NCBI GenBank assembly: GCA_902776375.1
Contig: CACYPV010000001.1
Location: 1 to 64,000, forward strand
Length of the DNA: 64,000 nucleotides
Reading direction: 5' to 3'
Origin: an uncultured Ruminococcus sp.
GTDB lineage: Bacteria; Bacillota; Clostridia; Oscillospirales; Acutalibacteraceae
Below are positions 35,385 to 43,423 of this stretch, piece after piece (position 1 is the stretch's first letter; each line of letters begins with the position of its first letter). The notes below the pieces were generated by a model, which was not told where the DNA came from, ran no database searches, and saw only the letters and a list, made by a program, of their open reading frames with translations. Both the position numbers and the translations under genes were made by a program.

Positions 35385-36536
35385 ATGGCGAACAAACCGA
35401 ATGATGATAACAGGGTAGTTGACATCAGCTCCAACACCCAGGTCATCAAGTTGTATAACAAAAAAGGAAGGGCTTTACGCATAGTCGCCTTGGTGCTGTC
35501 CATTGTTCTTCTTATTTCGGGCGTGGCGGCGATAGGCGCGTACACTTATATCGTCACTCACTACAAGTACGAGGACGACTACAGCTACAATGAGGATATC
35601 AAGCAGGAGGAAAAGGTCGAGGCAACCTATTCCGGCCCCGCCGTTGACACCTCAAAGGTCATTTACAAAAACAGCGAGCTAATTTCACACCCCAACGTGC
35701 TGAACATCATGCTGTTCGGTGAGGATAACAATCAGGGTTATAAGTACGGCAGAACCGATACGATGATCCTGCTGTCTATCGATACGGTGCACAGAAAGCT
35801 AAAGCTCACGTCGTTCCAGCGCGATACCTACGTTTATATCCCCGGCTACGGATACGACAGGATAAACGCATCGTACACCTACGGCGGCGCGGCGCTGTCG
35901 ATCAAGACTATACAAAGTAACTTCGGCATCAAGATTGACCGCTACGCGATAGTCGACTTTGACAGCTTTAAGGATATAATCGACACGCTCGGCGGCGTTG
36001 AGATGGAGCTTACACAGGACGAGATCGATTACATCAACTATCAGATGTACAAGAACAAGCAGTCCAACGGCAACCGCACCACCATCACCGACCCGCCCGG
36101 AATGGTAAAGCTCAACGGTCAGGAAGCGCTTTGGTACGCGAGAAACCGTGGTTTGGAAAAGGGCGAGGACGGCAACGAGATAGGCATCTCGGGCGACGAC
36201 TGGGACAGAACCGAGCGTCAGAGAAAGCTGCTCACCAAAATGGTCACCGACCTTAAGGGAGCGAGCTTCAGCGAGATAATCGAGATCGTTGACACCATCG
36301 GCCCCAAGATCACCTCTAACCTCAAGGTAGACGAGATCCTCAAGCTTGCTACGAACGCGCTGACCTACATCAGCTATCAGATCGTTCAGAACTATGTTCC
36401 CAAGGAAGGTCTTTGGTACTACAACAAGCCCGGCGACGAGTCTTGGAATATCGCGGGATCGGTCATCATGATCTCCGACCTCGAAGCCCAGCGTGTAGCC
36501 CTCGCAAAGTTTGTTTACGAAGACTTGATAAAATAA
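35385..36536 (+). CDS. LytR-CpsA-Psr (LCP) family protein
   Basis: 383 residues: short cytoplasmic N-terminus, one membrane helix (about 28-52), then the extracytoplasmic LCP domain: VLNIMLFGEDN, GRTDTMILLSIDTVHRKLKLTSFQRDTYVYIPGYGYDRINASYTYGG, and later LNGQEALWYARNRGL and DWDRTERQRKL. Transfers undecaprenyl-linked teichoic acid or polysaccharide to peptidoglycan. ATG 35385 follows AGGAGG. A second LCP protein lies at 48928. Confidence 0.95.
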   Translation: MANKPNDDNRVVDISSNTQVIKLYNKKGRALRIVALVLSIVLLISGVAAIGAYTYIVTHYKYEDDYSYNEDIKQEEKVEATYSGPAVDTSKVIYKNSELISHPNVLNIMLFGEDNNQGYKYGRTDTMILLSIDTVHRKLKLTSFQRDTYVYIPGYGYDRINASYTYGGAALSIKTIQSNFGIKIDRYAIVDFDSFKDIIDTLGGVEMELTQDEIDYINYQMYKNKQSNGNRTTITDPPGMVKLNGQEALWYARNRGLEKGEDGNEIGISGDDWDRTERQRKLLTKMVTDLKGASFSEIIEIVDTIGPKITSNLKVDEILKLATNALTYISYQIVQNYVPKEGLWYYNKPGDESWNIAGSVIMISDLEAQRVALAKFVYEDLIK

Positions 36537-36555
36537 TCAATACACATCAAAAAAT

Positions 36556-36594
36556 AAGCCTCGGAAAATGTACTTGCATTTTCCGAGGCTTTTG
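36556..36594 (+). terminator. Rho-independent terminator of the LCP gene
   Basis: AAGCCTCGGAAAATG / CATTTTCCGAGGCTT stem with TACTTG loop, followed by TTTTG. Confidence 0.9.
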
Positions 36595-36616
36595 TGTATT
36601 CGCTAAAGATTTTTAC

Positions 36617-36787
36617 TTACGGCATTTCGCCCTCGTATTCATCATCGGGATTGGAAGGTCAGTCTCTTTTGCTGTTTGTGATATCAGGTAAATTAATGGT
36701 TTATATCGCGTTGAAAAAGCTTTCCGCCTTATCAAAGGGAATTACGTCAAGATGTCGCACAAATCGGTATGCACAGCGCCTTCAAGG
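36617..36787 (-). pseudogene. Probable decayed gene fragment
   Basis: On the minus strand one frame reads gene-like except for two stops: RHLDVIPFDKAESFFNAI, stop, TINLPDITNSKRD, stop, PSNPDDEYEGEMP then TAA. The normal composition and the polar ending suggest the 3' part of a former gene. No start or upstream half is visible. Family not recognised. Confidence 0.35.
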
Positions 36788-36799
36788 ATCGCCGGCAAG

Positions 36800-37441
36800 T
36801 CAGTATTTTATCTCTTTTTTGATCGGATGTCTGATGACGGTTTTTAGCTTTTCGGGAGCTGTCTTGCGTGCGTCGCTGAGGTAGATCTCATGGTGCAGAC
36901 GTTTGTCTGTGATGTCAAGGGCGCAGCCCTGCTGTTCCATGTATGCATGCATCAACGCGACTGTTGCGGGCTCGTCATCATACGCGCCGATGTGCATGCA
37001 CTGTACGCACAAGCCCTCGTCATAAGCGAGCCATTCTACTTTGGAAAAATCGGATCTCTTTTTCTTGGTCGCTTCTTCGATTGCCCAGTTAAAATCCGCT
37101 TTTGTCACAAAGTCCGGCAGGCGAATAACGGAGATCCATTGAAACGTTTCCTTGTGCGCATAGTCAACTCCGCAAACGCTGTCCTGCCACCAAAAGCCTT
37201 CCAGCGGCGGTACTACATAATCGAAATAACCCTCGATCTGTCGGCTGCCCTTCTTGCTCATTTTGATGGTGTACGCAATGCCGTACAGCAATTCGATAGC
37301 TTGCTTGTATGCTCCGCCTTCCGCGTTCGGGTCGCCCTGACCGCGCACCGCGATATAATTCATCGGCGGTACGGTAACAATGGATGGTTTGCTTTTCGGC
37401 ATATAGAATTCTTTGTATTCCTTCTTGTAGTCAAACGCCAT
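36800..37441 (-). CDS. GyrI-like small-molecule-binding domain protein
   Basis: 213 residues. SIVTVPPMNYIAVRGQGDPNAEGGAYKQAIELLYGIAYTIKM is the opening of the GyrI-like/SOUL-type fold; YFDYVVPPLEGFWW and KVEWLAYDEGLCVQCMHIGAYDDEPATV follow. Stand-alone GyrI domains bind small hydrophobic ligands or block gyrase inhibitors. ATG 37441 follows GAGGTGA. It lies 14 bases after the ATP-grasp-like gene, likely one transcript. Confidence 0.85.
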   Translation of the reverse strand: MAFDYKKEYKEFYMPKSKPSIVTVPPMNYIAVRGQGDPNAEGGAYKQAIELLYGIAYTIKMSKKGSRQIEGYFDYVVPPLEGFWWQDSVCGVDYAHKETFQWISVIRLPDFVTKADFNWAIEEATKKKRSDFSKVEWLAYDEGLCVQCMHIGAYDDEPATVALMHAYMEQQGCALDITDKRLHHEIYLSDARKTAPEKLKTVIRHPIKKEIKY

Positions 37442-37455
37442 AGCTGTCACCTCGT

Positions 37456-38274
37456 TTAGCAGTGTTTTATCGCGTCGATGAGGTCATGCATAAACCTGTC
37501 GCGAGTTTCCTCGTTCACTTCGAGCAGGGAGAGGTACGGGTTTAAATCCTCAAGCTCAACCAAAAGCAGTTTGCCGTCCTTCGTTCTGCACGCGTCAACT
37601 CTTTGTATACCTTTTTTTATCGAGTTCCACTCAATGAACCTTGTTGCAAATGCGATATCCGCTTCATTACAGGCATATTCTTTAAGCTCCCATCTTTTTG
37701 ATTTATCGGGTGCATACAGCGCGTATTCAAATTTATCGTTTATAAAGTAGAACGACGCCTCATACACAAAATCGATTTCGGGTTGTATCAAGTATTCCCC
37801 GTCGGGAATACCGCGTTTTGTCAGCTCGTCTTTGGTGATGAATTCAAGCCCGATAGAGTCGGCGCCGTCCTTTGGCTTTATAACAAAACGTTCCGTATTA
37901 GGCAACGTGCCGAGAGCGTTGATTGAATCCACCGTGGGGATAACAGGGTAGCCCTCAAGTGTGAGGTCGAGCAAATACTGCTTGCCGCGCATGTCGGCTT
38001 TGCCTGTGAACGTATTATATGTTTTCAACCCTTTTCGCGAAACACGATCAACAAACGCTTGGTAGACATCTTTATACCCGATAACGCTTCCCGTATTTCT
38101 GAAAACGATCAAATCTGCCATATCCTCAAAGCTTTCCGCGCATTTGGGATGACACAGAACGACGTCAAATGAGTCTTTTAGTCTGTCGGTTATATAAATA
38201 TCTTCCTCGCTGTAATTTCTTCCTTTTGCCTGATAGCCTAAATCTGTCAGATAGAGTATTCTTTTGCTTTTCAT
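37456..38274 (-). CDS. ATP-grasp-like protein
   Basis: 272 residues. Starts with a Rossmann-like KRILYLTDLGYQAKGR; central ERFVIKPKDGADSIGLEFITKDEL and EYLIQPEIDFVYEASFYFIND fit ATP-grasp nucleotide-binding strands, and the end LVELEDLNPYLSLLEV has the metal-binding E...N of ATP-grasp ligases. Probably forms an amide or ester bond on a small metabolite; substrate unknown. Pairs with the GyrI-like gene. Confidence 0.7.
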   Translation of the reverse strand: MKSKRILYLTDLGYQAKGRNYSEEDIYITDRLKDSFDVVLCHPKCAESFEDMADLIVFRNTGSVIGYKDVYQAFVDRVSRKGLKTYNTFTGKADMRGKQYLLDLTLEGYPVIPTVDSINALGTLPNTERFVIKPKDGADSIGLEFITKDELTKRGIPDGEYLIQPEIDFVYEASFYFINDKFEYALYAPDKSKRWELKEYACNEADIAFATRFIEWNSIKKGIQRVDACRTKDGKLLLVELEDLNPYLSLLEVNEETRDRFMHDLIDAIKHC

Positions 38275-38289
38275 TTTCGCTGTTTCCTT

Positions 38290-38529
38290 TTACAGTTTTG
38301 ATTTAATATGCGTATGAGAATGCTTTTTCGTATTGAAATAATGATTGTGACCGTGACTGTGTACAACTGTATGTGAATGTGTTGAGCCGTCGTGCGTATG
38401 TGTAAACGTATGAACATGTTCGTGAGAATGATGATTAACAAGCGTGTCTGCTGCCACAAGCACCGTTCCTGCTATCATAAACAGCAAAGCAAAAGCGTAG
38501 ATAATAGCGATTAGTTTCTTGTTGTTCAT
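38290..38529 (-). CDS. Histidine-rich single-pass membrane peptide
   Basis: 79 residues: one hydrophobic segment (about 7-29), then a tail with 18 or so histidines in HxH and HTH patterns (HHSHEHVHTFTHTHDGSTHS). The tail probably binds Zn, Ni or Cu outside or at the membrane. GGAGG lies about 12 bases before the ATG. It starts 36 bases from the GNAT stop region on the same strand. No known family name. Confidence 0.65.
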   Translation of the reverse strand: MNNKKLIAIIYAFALLFMIAGTVLVAADTLVNHHSHEHVHTFTHTHDGSTHSHTVVHSHGHNHYFNTKKHSHTHIKSKL

Positions 38530-38565
38530 ACTAAGTAAGTCGCCTCCGCAAATCCCGATTTGAAT

Positions 38566-39048
38566 TTAAAGTGTTACATAATAAGGACAGATGTTTTCAA
38601 AATGACCGTCCTTCATCCTGAAACCTTTTGGAATTGTGCCTAATTGTTTAAACCCCAATCGTTCGTAAAGATGTCTTGCGTGAATATTGGTTTCAACAAC
38701 AGCGTTAAACTGTAAAATCAAGAATCCTATTTCTTTAGCCTTTCGAATACAGTCCTTAACAAGCTTTTCGCCTATATGTTGTCCTCTGCACAAAGATGAT
38801 ACAGCATAACTTGCATTGCATATATGTCCGCATCTGCCGATATTATTCGGGTGAAGAATATACAGTCCAAGAACATTATTGTTTTCATCAACAGCAACTC
38901 CGCAATAGCTTTGTGACGCAAAAAATCGTTTGCCTGACTGCTCATCTAATAAGTCCTCTTGCGGAAACGCAATACCTTCATCAACAATTTCATTCCAAAT
39001 CATTATCATTTGTTTCAAATCACTCATAGTGTATTCTCTGATATTCAT
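38566..39048 (-). CDS. GNAT-family N-acetyltransferase
   Basis: 160 residues. Acetyl-CoA-binding region SLCRGQHIGEKLVKDCIRKAKEIG (R/QxxGxG/A) at about residue 92, preceded by NNVLGLYILHPN and followed by NIHARHLYERLGFKQLGTIPKGFR, the typical GNAT ending. ATG 39048 follows GGAG at six bases. Base composition is noticeably more AT-rich than the surrounding metabolic genes, suggesting recent acquisition. Substrate unknown. Confidence 0.88.
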   Translation of the reverse strand: MNIREYTMSDLKQMIMIWNEIVDEGIAFPQEDLLDEQSGKRFFASQSYCGVAVDENNNVLGLYILHPNNIGRCGHICNASYAVSSLCRGQHIGEKLVKDCIRKAKEIGFLILQFNAVVETNIHARHLYERLGFKQLGTIPKGFRMKDGHFENICPYYVTL

Positions 39049-39145
39049 TATTTTCTCCATTAATTCAATTGTTCTTTTTAAAAGTATAACACAAAACTCG
39101 CGATAAGAAAAGAGGGAGTGTTGTTATGATACTCCTAAAATTTTG

Positions 39146-39158
39146 GGTGGAGATAAGG
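39146..39158. repeat. Direct repeat of the tRNA-Ala 3' end (att-like)
   Basis: GGTGGAGATAAGG is identical to 39338-39350, the acceptor-stem end of tRNA-Ala. The two copies are 192 bases apart and in the same orientation, as for integrase attachment sites. Confidence 0.55.
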
Positions 39159-39239
39159 TGTTGCGGTGCGGAAAAATACAAACTGCCACGCTTGCTGCGG
39201 CGTGTGCATAGTTTAACGTATCAGCTGCGCGGCGCCCTA

Positions 39240-39262
39240 AAAACGTCACACTGTGACGTTTT
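39240..39262. repeat. Perfect 23-base palindrome
   Basis: AAAACGTCACA / TGTGACGTTTT around a single C. It could be a protein-binding palindrome or a weak hairpin; the T-run on the plus strand is short (TTTTC). Confidence 0.6.
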
Positions 39263-39274
39263 CTTAACGGGCTG

Positions 39275-39359
39275 TTCGATTCCCCTTATCTCGTTATCAC
39301 CAAATAAAAACGGGTACCGAAGTACCCGTTTTTATTTGGTGGAGATAAGGGGAATCGAA
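39275..39359. repeat. Long inverted repeat containing a second partial tRNA-Ala 3' end
   Basis: The plus strand 39275-39292 carries TTCGATTCCCCTTATCTC, identical to the T-arm/acceptor part of the minus-strand tRNA, then five extra bases (GTTAT), then CACCAAATAAAAACGGGTAC, identical to the tRNA's downstream flank. The mirror arms meet at the 39306-39333 terminator. So the tRNA 3' end plus terminator arm is duplicated in inverted orientation. Confidence 0.8.
39306..39333 (-). terminator. Terminator downstream of tRNA-Ala
   Basis: ACGGGTAC-TTCG-GTACCCGT with TTTTTATTT following on the minus strand; the A-run on the other side makes it bidirectional. Confidence 0.85.
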
Positions 39360-39412
39360 CCCCTGACCTCTTGAATGCGAACCAAGCGCTCTACCATCTG
39401 AGCTATACCCCC
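39337..39412 (-). tRNA. tRNA-Ala (anticodon CGC)
   Basis: Minus-strand cloverleaf: acceptor GGGGGTA / TATCTCC with two G-T pairs, D-arm GCTC...GAGC, anticodon stem CTTGG/TCAAG with loop TTCGCAT, T-arm AGGGGTTCGATTCCCCT, discriminator A and encoded CCA. Reads GCG alanine codons. Confidence 0.95.
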
Positions 39413-39495
39413 ACGTGTATATGAAATTTGCCATAGATATAATATACCAAAGTGAGGGATTATTAATTCCTTTAAAGAAATAAGAGAAAAATATT

Positions 39496-39840
39496 TTATG
39501 TCAGCCCGAAGGATATCGATATCGCGTTGTCTATCGCGGTCATGTCGTTTTCGTCTACGGCTCCCATTTTTTCCTTCAGACGGCGCTTATCTATCGTCCG
39601 CACCTGTTCCAGCAGCACCACGCTGTCCTTTGTAAGCCCCGTCCCGCCTGAGTACAGCGGGATGTGGGTTGGCAGCTTTGCCTTTGACTGGCGGCTGGTT
39701 ATAGCCGCGGCTATGACCGTTGGGCTGAAACGGTTGCCCACGTTGTTCTGCACTATCAGCACAGGGCGAACGCCGCCCTGCTCGGAGCCGACCACGGGGC
39801 TGAGGTCGGCGTAATAAATGTCTCCGCGTTTTATGTTCAA
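39496..39840 (-). CDS. mazF: MazF/PemK-family mRNA interferase toxin
   Basis: 114 residues from a TTG start. [31 protein letters not shown] and [25 protein letters not shown], then [16 protein letters not shown], match Bacillus MazF/EndoA throughout, including the substrate-binding Arg and Thr residues. TTG 39840 is chosen because family proteins begin at this point; an ATG-like alternative start at 39870 adds ten residues. Cleaves mRNA at short motifs when free of antitoxin. No MazE-like antitoxin precedes it; it follows a lipoprotein and nnrD, close to the alr-mazEF context of many firmicutes. Confidence 0.94.
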   Translation of the reverse strand: MNIKRGDIYYADLSPVVGSEQGGVRPVLIVQNNVGNRFSPTVIAAAITSRQSKAKLPTHIPLYSGGTGLTKDSVVLLEQVRTIDKRRLKEKMGAVDENDMTAIDNAISISFGLT

Positions 39841-39934
39841 GGCTTTCACGCTCCAAAAATGTTCTGTCACTATTTTTGACTGTCTGCAAAAAAATATACC
39901 GTTATTATATATTATTTTTCAGAGCGTATGTTGT

Positions 39935-40447
39935 TCACTGTTTGCCCGCCGGCATGCAGTTTGAAAACGTTACGGAGAAGCCGCGCGCCGGGATCTCGGC
40001 GGATAGGGGGAACCCGCTTTTACCGAGCGTCATCTCGGCTTTTCCGCATGAGAGTGGCAATTTGAGCGCGCCGTCGCTTTCCGCTATCCCTTTGCCTTCG
40101 CCTGCCTCGCGGAGTATCTCATGCATGATCGAGAAAAAGCTGTCTGATGGCAAGAAAGCTTCGTCCGCGGTCGCGCCGACGCCGTTTCGCGTGAGGGAGA
40201 GGACGCCGCCTTCGTATTTGGCGCTCAGCCCCGCGAGGGTTTCGGGCGAGCTGATTTCTGCCGCGAAGTAGTCCTGACGGGTGTTTATCACGCTGCCGCC
40301 GAGCTCGATATTATTGTATTCGGCGGTGAAGTCAGCCACGAAATCCGCGTTCACCGCCGTATCCTCTTCGCCGTGCTCGCAGCCGCACAGCAGGACCGCC
40401 AGGACGGAAAAAAAGACACATAACAGATTCAGAATTTTGGCAGCCAT
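39935..40447 (-). CDS. Lipoprotein of unknown function
   Basis: 170 residues; hydrophobic LNLLCVFFSVLAVLL with lipobox LLCGC, then a mostly beta-patterned domain (FTAEYNNIELGGSVINTRQDYFAAEIS, AEMTLGKSGFPLSAEIPARGFSVTFSN). Occupies the place of the outer-membrane-lipoprotein-like YdcC that stands between acpS and alr in Bacillus; equivalence is only positional. Cotranscribed with nnrD and mazF is likely. Confidence 0.8.
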   Translation of the reverse strand: MAAKILNLLCVFFSVLAVLLCGCEHGEEDTAVNADFVADFTAEYNNIELGGSVINTRQDYFAAEISSPETLAGLSAKYEGGVLSLTRNGVGATADEAFLPSDSFFSIMHEILREAGEGKGIAESDGALKLPLSCGKAEMTLGKSGFPLSAEIPARGFSVTFSNCMPAGKQ

Positions 40448-40500
40448 ACGGCACCTCCTGTTCTGAAACTATTATATGTCTTTCGCGTTTTTAAAATGAC

Positions 40501-41367
40501 TTAGAATCCGCAGGCGCGGAAGGCGTTCGGTAATTCGTCGATGATATCACTCGGGAGCATGGATATCTTGCCGAGCCTTTCGGCTGCCAGATCGCCCGCC
40601 AAGCCGTGCAGATACACAGCGGCGCAGGCGCAGTCGAACGGAGCCTTGCCCTGAGCCAGCAGAGAGGCGCACATGCCGGCGAGCACGTCGCCGCTTCCTC
40701 CGGTAGCCATGCCGCTGTTGCCGGTCGTATTCAGCCTTGCTTTGCCGTCGGGTGAGGCGATAACGGTCCCCGCGCCCTTTAGCACGACGATAACGCCGTA
40801 GCGCGCGGCGAAGGTTCGCGCGGTGCTTTCGCGGTCGAGGTTGACCTCAGCCGCGGTCGTGCCGCATAATCTCGCCATCTCCATGGGGTGGGGCGTGATG
40901 ATAATCGGGGCTTTCGCGTCCTTTAGCACGGAAGGATCGTCCGCTATGCAGTTCAGCGCGTCGGCGTCGAGCACCATCGGCTTGTCAAAGCGGCGAATGA
41001 AGCCCGTGATGAGCTCGCGTGTGTCGTCGCATACCGACAAACCGCAGCCCAAAAGCGCCGCGTCCGCCTTTTGCTCGAGCAGATAGGGGAGGGCTCCGGC
41101 GGAAATTTTGCCGTCGGCGTTTTCTTCAAGCGGCAGGAACACGCTTTCGAGCAGCCTTGAGGCGGCTATCGGGTAAATGCTCTTTGGCAGGGCGCATTTG
41201 AGCAGACCCAAGCCGCAGCGCAGCGCAGCAGCGCCGCTGAGTATTCCCGCGCCCGCCATTCCGAAGCTTCCGCAGACGCTCAGCAAAGCGCCCATTGTGC
41301 CCTTGTGCGCGTCGTCGGGGCGTGGAGCTATAGCTTTTTTTACGATATTTTTATCGGTTCGTTCCAT
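40501..41367 (-). CDS. nnrD: ADP-dependent NAD(P)H-hydrate dehydratase
   Basis: 288 residues. Ribokinase-like fold with GTMGALLSVCGSFGMAGAGILSGAAALRCGLGLL at the N-terminus, VLDADALN, ITPHPMEMARL, VLKGAGTVIASPDG and the catalytic NTTGNSGMATGGSGDVLAG. Repairs the hydrated forms of NADH/NADPH. Unlike many bacteria it is not fused to the epimerase domain (NnrE), which is not in the window. Starts seven bases after the preceding membrane gene. Confidence 0.95.
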   Translation of the reverse strand: MERTDKNIVKKAIAPRPDDAHKGTMGALLSVCGSFGMAGAGILSGAAALRCGLGLLKCALPKSIYPIAASRLLESVFLPLEENADGKISAGALPYLLEQKADAALLGCGLSVCDDTRELITGFIRRFDKPMVLDADALNCIADDPSVLKDAKAPIIITPHPMEMARLCGTTAAEVNLDRESTARTFAARYGVIVVLKGAGTVIASPDGKARLNTTGNSGMATGGSGDVLAGMCASLLAQGKAPFDCACAAVYLHGLAGDLAAERLGKISMLPSDIIDELPNAFRACGF

Positions 41368-41374
41368 CGTTATC

Positions 41375-41908
41375 CTATTTTTTGGTGTAATAAAGCTGTT
41401 TTACCAGATCTGAATTCATGTGAGGTCTCATGGCGTTTATGATGTCCTCATTGGGGTTGAAAACCAGCAGGCAGTTGCCGTAAAGCGGATTTTTGAATAC
41501 CGCGTAGGTGTTGTCGTCTGCGTTGTGCTCGTTCTTTGCGGCGACATAAACCTTGCGGAAGTGGCGGTTTTTTACATTTTTGTCGCCCTTTTCCATGCTC
41601 TGTATCTCTTTGATCGAGACGCGGACTAACTGCTTCCTCTTGCGAAGTGAGATTATTTTTGAGATGACCAGCGTGTCGTTGCTTACCGAGTACTCGTATT
41701 CCACCTTTTGCTGGGAGAAGACCCACCATACTATGTAAATGCCGCCGATAAACAGAAAAAAGCCGACCATAGCCATATACGGGATAACATTTGCCAAAAG
41801 TACGAATGACAGCGGCACCACAAACAGCAGCACTACCGCCATTATTTTTATCAGGAGGGTCTTTGCGGTTTTATCGCGCTTGACCACCTGCTCGTTGTAA
41901 ATATCCAT
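41375..41908 (-). CDS. Small membrane protein, DUF6106-like
   Basis: 177 residues: MDIYNEQVVKR start, two adjacent membrane helices (about 18-68), then a soluble PH-like region with VEYEYSVSNDTLVISKIISLRKRKQLVRVSIKEIQSME. This layout fits DUF6106 proteins as I recall them. ATG 41908 follows AAGGAG. First gene of the nnrD-lipoprotein-mazF unit. Function unknown. Confidence 0.75.
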   Translation of the reverse strand: MDIYNEQVVKRDKTAKTLLIKIMAVVLLFVVPLSFVLLANVIPYMAMVGFFLFIGGIYIVWWVFSQQKVEYEYSVSNDTLVISKIISLRKRKQLVRVSIKEIQSMEKGDKNVKNRHFRKVYVAAKNEHNADDNTYAVFKNPLYGNCLLVFNPNEDIINAMRPHMNSDLVKQLYYTKK

Positions 41909-41982
41909 TTGCAAAGCTCCTTGTCATTTATTTAAATGTTAGTATATCATATTTTTTTCAGCTTTTCAATGACTGCGGACAA

Positions 41983-42017
41983 AAAAGAAAAAGAGCCGCC
42001 GCAGCGCGACAGCTCTT
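41983..42017 (-). terminator. Rho-independent terminator of the 42031 gene
   Basis: AAGAGC / GCTCTT stem followed on the minus strand by TTTTTCTTTTTT. Confidence 0.75.
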
Positions 42018-42030
42018 AAAAAACGGATTT

Positions 42031-42459
42031 TTATGCGTCCTTGCTTACCTGGAACGCGGCGATCGTGAAGAATACGGGTACGCCTACGCCGGAAAGGATA
42101 GAAATAAACGAAGAGAATTCGAATTTGTACGCCGAAATAACAAGGATGTTGGAGATAAGCGCGAGAACCGCAATAGCCGCGCCGATCATCATCAAAGTCT
42201 TAGCCTTTGCGGGGTCTGCGTTGTTGTTCTTGCCCATAACGCCCGCTACGATCTCGCCTACGGAAGCGATAGTCGCGATAATGATGCCGAACCAGAACAG
42301 TCCGGGATTAAAGCCTACAACAGCAGCGCCTAACTTACCAAGAGCGTTACTGGTTGCCATGTTTACGGCGATCCCGCTGAAAAGGTTAGAAACTACGCCG
42401 ATGATACCCGCAACCATCATGATGATGCTCGCGATTCTTAATACTACTGATTTTTGCAT
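42031..42459 (-). CDS. Four-helix membrane protein, unknown
   Basis: 142 residues with four hydrophobic helices (RIASIIMMVAGIIGVVSNLF, GLFWFGIIIATIASVGEIVAGVM, TLMMIGAAIAVLALISNILVI, FISILSGVGVPVFFTIAAF) and short loops. GGAGG lies upstream of the ATG. I cannot name the family with confidence. Stand-alone gene. Confidence 0.8.
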   Translation of the reverse strand: MQKSVVLRIASIIMMVAGIIGVVSNLFSGIAVNMATSNALGKLGAAVVGFNPGLFWFGIIIATIASVGEIVAGVMGKNNNADPAKAKTLMMIGAAIAVLALISNILVISAYKFEFSSFISILSGVGVPVFFTIAAFQVSKDA

Positions 42460-42725
42460 TTGGATTTCCTCCTCAAATAGTTATGAAGTTGGCTTTTTTA
42501 AACCAGCGGTATTAAATCATGTTTTCAGCTCAAAAGATATTACAAGTCTGTCATATTTGACATTAAAGGATATCTTCTAGGTTTTTGTGAGCTGCGTATA
42601 AATATTCTTAGCAAATATTGTGCAGAATGACCGATAAAATATTGGCTTTTGATTTTGGAATAAACCGCCGTCCGATCACATATAATAGTATTGGATATAA
42701 TTATGTTATCAAGAGGTGCGCGTTA

Positions 42726-43199
42726 ATGATACGAATCGATTGGCAAAAAATAAAGATTTTCGCTATAGCTATCCTGATACCCGTAGTTTTGGGAACGGCG
42801 GTCGGGCTGTTGATCTCCGGCTCGATGGACTACGGCAGCCTAAGGCAGCCTCCGCTCGCGCCGCCCGCCGTGCTATTCCCGATAGTATGGTCGGCGCTGT
42901 ACGTGCTGATGGGCGTGTCCTACGGGATAATCGTCAGCCGAGGGCTTGACGATAGGGGCGCAAAGGCAGTGTATTTCAGCCAGCTCGCGGTCAATCTGCT
43001 TTGGCCGGTGTTCTTCTTTGTGCTCAAATGGCGGCTGTTCGCATTCATCTGGATCTTGGTTCTGGCTGTATTGGTCATCGTTACCGCGGTCAGGTTTTAC
43101 AAAAGGGACAAAACCGCGGGGCTTTTGCAGCTTCCGTATGTTGTCTGGACGGTTTTCGCGTCGTATTTGAATATTGCGGTGTATATTTTAAACGGTTGA
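42726..43199 (+). CDS. tspO: TspO/MBR-family membrane protein
   Basis: 157 residues, five membrane helices. Hallmarks: PPLAPPAVLFPIVWSALYVLMGVSYGII, QLAVNLLWPVFFFVLKWRLFAF and LLQLPYVVWTVFASYLNIAVYILN. Binds porphyrins and other planar hydrophobic ligands. ATG 42726 follows GAGGTG; 36 codons upstream in frame are not family-like. Preceded by a TATAAT at 42681. Confidence 0.93.
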   Translation: MIRIDWQKIKIFAIAILIPVVLGTAVGLLISGSMDYGSLRQPPLAPPAVLFPIVWSALYVLMGVSYGIIVSRGLDDRGAKAVYFSQLAVNLLWPVFFFVLKWRLFAFIWILVLAVLVIVTAVRFYKRDKTAGLLQLPYVVWTVFASYLNIAVYILNG

Positions 43200-43202
43200 T
43201 AT

Positions 43203-43243
43203 AAGCCGGCTCTTTCCTCTTGTGAGTATTGAGCCGGCTTTTG
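43203..43243 (+). terminator. Rho-independent terminator of tspO
   Basis: AAGCCGGCTC / GAGCCGGCTT stem followed by TTTTG. Confidence 0.88.
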
Positions 43244-43423
43244 TTGTCGGCGCGCGCGCGTATATAATGAAATATTCTAATGAAAATTTGATTTGCGCAA
43301 AAAATTTGTTGAAAACTGCGGATTATTATGATAAAATACAAATGGGTCAGTGTATACTGCCCGAGAGAGAATAGTTATAAGAAAGAATCAATTGCGTTAT
43401 TATTCGCAGTTAGGATGGGATTT

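Noticed and set aside
36594..36884. 96-residue plus-strand ORF after the LCP terminator
   Set aside because: No RBS, overlaps the GyrI-like gene end, and the opposite strand of the same stretch reads more like a decayed gene.
39126..39374. 82-residue plus-strand ORF ending in VEIRGIEPLTS
   Set aside because: It runs through the antisense of tRNA-Ala; this ending is a well-known false translation of tRNA genes.
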